This document shows, in pieces, positions 62,178-64,000 of a DNA stretch of 64,000 bases. This stretch comes from Epibacterium sp. Ofav1-8 (lineage in GTDB: Bacteria; Pseudomonadota; Alphaproteobacteria; Rhodobacterales; Rhodobacteraceae). Position 1 is the stretch's first letter. Each line of letters opens with the position of its first letter. The notes under the pieces are model-generated. The model was not told the origin of the DNA, ran no database searches, and saw only the letters and a list, made by a program, of their open reading frames with translations. The translations under genes and the position numbers were made by a program. The DNA lies in NCBI RefSeq assembly GCF_022348185.1, contig NZ_JAKRFD010000008.1, forward strand, positions 62,001 to 126,000. Direction: 5' to 3'.

Positions 62178-63575
62178 ATGCCCGGTGACACGCCCGCCTT
62201 CATGCCGGATCGCACGTCAGATGTGCCGATCTTTGAGCAGATCTGTGCCTCGTTTCGGGGCCGTATCCGCTCCGGCGCGCTTGAGACCGGTGCCCGGCTG
62301 CCCGCCACCCGCGCGCTCGCGGGGGATCTGGGGGTGGCGCGGGCCACGGTGGTCACCGCCTATGAACAGCTCGTCGCAGAAGGTTATCTCGCGTCGCGTC
62401 GCGGTTCTGGTTACACGGTCTGCGCCATGGGTGAGGTGGAGCTGTCACCGGGCGCATCCGCAGCCCCTGCGCCCAAACTCAGCGAACGCGGCGATCTGCT
62501 GCTGGAGGCGGGCCAGCCCGATATGCGGCTGTTTCCGCATCGTGCCTGGGCGAAATGCGTCGCGCGCCTGTGCCGGACCCGGCCCGAGGACATGCTGACG
62601 GGCTGTGGCCGCTTTGGTCACCCGGAGCTGCGGCAGGCCATCGCCAGCCACGTGCGCGACTGGCGCGGGATCGCGGCACGTCCCGAACAGGTGCTGGTGA
62701 CCTCTGGTGCGACCGAGGCGCTGGACATCTGCCTGCATGCGCTGGCCTCGGCTGAGGGCCGCGTCGGTGTCGAGGATCCGGGCTACCCGCCGATCCGCCG
62801 CTTTGCCGAGGCACAGGGCCGCCGCACCCGCGATCTGGCGTTGGATGCGCAGGGGGCAGAGGTGCCGAGGCTTGGGGATGAGACCGATGTGGTGGTGCTC
62901 ACCCCCTCGCATCAATATCCGCTGGGCGGCGCGATGAGTGCGGGCCGACGGCAAGAGTTCGTGCGCTGGGCGGCGCAGTCGCAGGGCTGGATCATCGAGG
63001 ACGATTACGATTCGGAGTTCCGCTACGCAGGCCGACCGATTCCGGCGCTGGCGGGCGTCGACGGGCAGGGGCGCACCGTCTACATCGGCAGCTTTTCCAA
63101 GATCTTCTCCAACAGCCTGCGGATGGGTTACATCGTGGCGCCCGAGGGGCTGATCGACCGGCTTGCGCAGGCGATGCGCATGAAGGGCGCGCGGGCCAGC
63201 GCCATGCCGCAGGCGGCACTGGCAGAGTTCATGCAGCGCGGCGAGTTCTACCGCCACCTGCGCCGCGTGCGCCGCACCTACGCCGAAAGACACCGCACGC
63301 TCATCGACCGCTTACGCCGGGATTTTGCCGATGTGGGTCACGTGGAGGATCATCACGCGGGCATGCAAGTGGTGCTGCACCTGCGCCCGGAGCTGTGCGA
63401 TCAGGCCATCACCGCGGCAGCCCGCGCGGGCGGGGTGGGGGCGGAATCGCTCTCGACCTACAGCCGTCGCGCCGGGGCATATAATGGGGTGGTTCTGGGG
63501 GCCTGTCTCAACGATCTGGAGGAGCAGGCAGAGGCGCTCACACACCTGCGGCGGGCGATTTCCTCAACAGGATAA
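62178..63575 (+). CDS. MocR-type regulator (GntR HTH fused to aminotransferase)
   Basis: This is a 465-residue protein. Residues 10-80 are a GntR-type winged helix (IRSGALETGARLPATRALAG, VARATVVTAYEQLVAEGYL), followed by a fold type I aminotransferase domain with GSFSKIFSNSLRMGYI; Lys308 binds PLP. GabR, TauR and PdxR share this design. An upstream TTG could extend the N-terminus, but MPGDTP at 62178 looks sufficient. It lies 111 bases after the molybdopterin gene on the same strand and may regulate it. Confidence 0.88.
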   Translation: MPGDTPAFMPDRTSDVPIFEQICASFRGRIRSGALETGARLPATRALAGDLGVARATVVTAYEQLVAEGYLASRRGSGYTVCAMGEVELSPGASAAPAPKLSERGDLLLEAGQPDMRLFPHRAWAKCVARLCRTRPEDMLTGCGRFGHPELRQAIASHVRDWRGIAARPEQVLVTSGATEALDICLHALASAEGRVGVEDPGYPPIRRFAEAQGRRTRDLALDAQGAEVPRLGDETDVVVLTPSHQYPLGGAMSAGRRQEFVRWAAQSQGWIIEDDYDSEFRYAGRPIPALAGVDGQGRTVYIGSFSKIFSNSLRMGYIVAPEGLIDRLAQAMRMKGARASAMPQAALAEFMQRGEFYRHLRRVRRTYAERHRTLIDRLRRDFADVGHVEDHHAGMQVVLHLRPELCDQAITAAARAGGVGAESLSTYSRRAGAYNGVVLGACLNDLEEQAEALTHLRRAISSTG

Positions 63576-63642
63576 TCCCCCGCCGCGCATGCAAATAGGG
63601 CGTGCGTGAGTGGTGGAACGTGCCAGTTTTCAAAATGAAAAA

Positions 63643-63717
63643 TGGTACTCCGTAGGGGAATCGAACCCCTCTTTCCAGGTTGAAAACCTGGCGTCCTAAC
63701 CGATAGACGAACGGAGC
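63643..63717 (-). tRNA. tRNA-Glu (UUC), copy 1
   Basis: 75 bases with the CCA end encoded. The acceptor stem GCTCCGT pairs with ACGGAGT, the anticodon stem CAGGT/ACCTG holds TTC, and GGGGTTCGATTCCCC is the T-arm. It is identical to the copy at 63921-63995. Confidence 0.97.
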
Positions 63718-63920
63718 ACACTTGGTGTGAGCGGGTGTTTACTGAAGCCACCCGGGCCGTGCAAGAGGAAAAATGCACAAACTGCAAAGTTTTTGCGACA
63801 GCCCGAATTTTCCGAATAATAGCATTTATATCAACGCGTTAAGCGCCGCATCTGAAGACAGAGCAGCGCAATCGCGACATCCACACGGGATGCGCATCAA
63901 ATTTTTACGGGAGGAGAAAA

Positions 63921-63995
63921 TGGTACTCCGTAGGGGAATCGAACCCCTCTTTCCAGGTTGAAAACCTGGCGTCCTAACCGATAGACGAACGGAGC
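63921..63995 (-). tRNA. tRNA-Glu (UUC), copy 2
   Basis: 75 bases including CCA, identical to the copy at 63643-63717, with anticodon TTC. It is the upstream one in transcription order; the promoter lies beyond the window. The 203-base gap between the copies holds no supported gene. Confidence 0.97.
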
Positions 63996-64000
63996 ACTCT

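Noticed and set aside
63773-63961. 62-codon plus-strand frame between and into the second tRNA-Glu
   Set aside because: It runs into the tRNA gene and has neither a motif nor a ribosome binding site.

Overview
The window looks like chromosomal DNA of a marine alphaproteobacterium of the Rhodobacterales, roseobacter group (inference). The grounds are high GC content, a late-cobalt-insertion (aerobic) cobalamin operon headed by a B12 riboswitch, a CheB-CheR hybrid, carnitine and tryptophan catabolism cassettes, an imelysin/bacterioferritin iron locus, a non-pyrrolysine MttB homologue and an H-NOX-like/GGDEF pair. I see no phage, insertion sequence, CRISPR array or rRNA.

Layout. 1-1394: 3' part missing of a CheB-CheR hybrid. 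1724-3755: kynA-kynU, tryptophan to anthranilate. 4023-6997: a compact cassette of a ribbon-helix-helix protein, a CHAD protein, a ParA-type ATPase and a CYTH phosphatase-like protein, preceded by a perfect 12-bp palindrome; this is the best candidate for an undescribed system. 7232-22571: cobalamin biosynthesis. Transcription runs leftward from a cobalamin riboswitch (about 21652-21858) through a DUF1636 protein, cobW, cobN, cobG, cobH, cobI, cobJ, then cobL, cobE, cobM, cobB, cobA, cobF. cobK lies on the opposite strand, wedged between cobL and cobJ with overlapping start and stop codons, and cobO is divergent from the riboswitch. 22676-25043: glpD-glpR. 25229-31502: iron/haem locus (DUF1513, imelysin-like protein, di-haem oxidoreductase, bfr, bfd, then irpA, hemP and a small unannotated 55-aa frame coupled to hemP). 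31682-38106: LysR regulator, MBL-fold protein, metG, yqiJ-yqiK (OB-fold membrane protein and flotillin).

38439-42113: carnitine to glycine betaine (carnitine dehydrogenase/thioesterase fusion and BKACE enzyme) with a divergent CdhR-like regulator. 42191-48464: aldo/keto reductase, rhodanese, MFS transporter, an XRE regulator divergent from a DUF2061 protein and a fatty-acid desaturase, and a DMT exporter. 48754-52687: NUDIX, DUF983, and an EF-hand / ECF sigma / anti-sigma-like / periplasmic metal-sensor cluster. 52818-57750: GNAT, a PleD-like diguanylate cyclase with degenerate receivers, DUF3572, HAD phosphatase, MttB homologue. 58152-63575: an H-NOX-like protein lacking the haem ligand plus an HNOBA-GGDEF cyclase, a molybdopterin oxidoreductase and a MocR-type regulator. 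63643-63995: two identical tRNA-Glu genes.

Many gene pairs in the cob and other operons overlap by ATGA, so translational coupling is widespread. Intergenic regions are rich in GC hairpins, and at least two dispersed repeat families recur within the window. Start codons were chosen from Shine-Dalgarno spacing, ATGA coupling and conserved N-termini. Function calls rest on recognising family motifs by eye; no database search was run.
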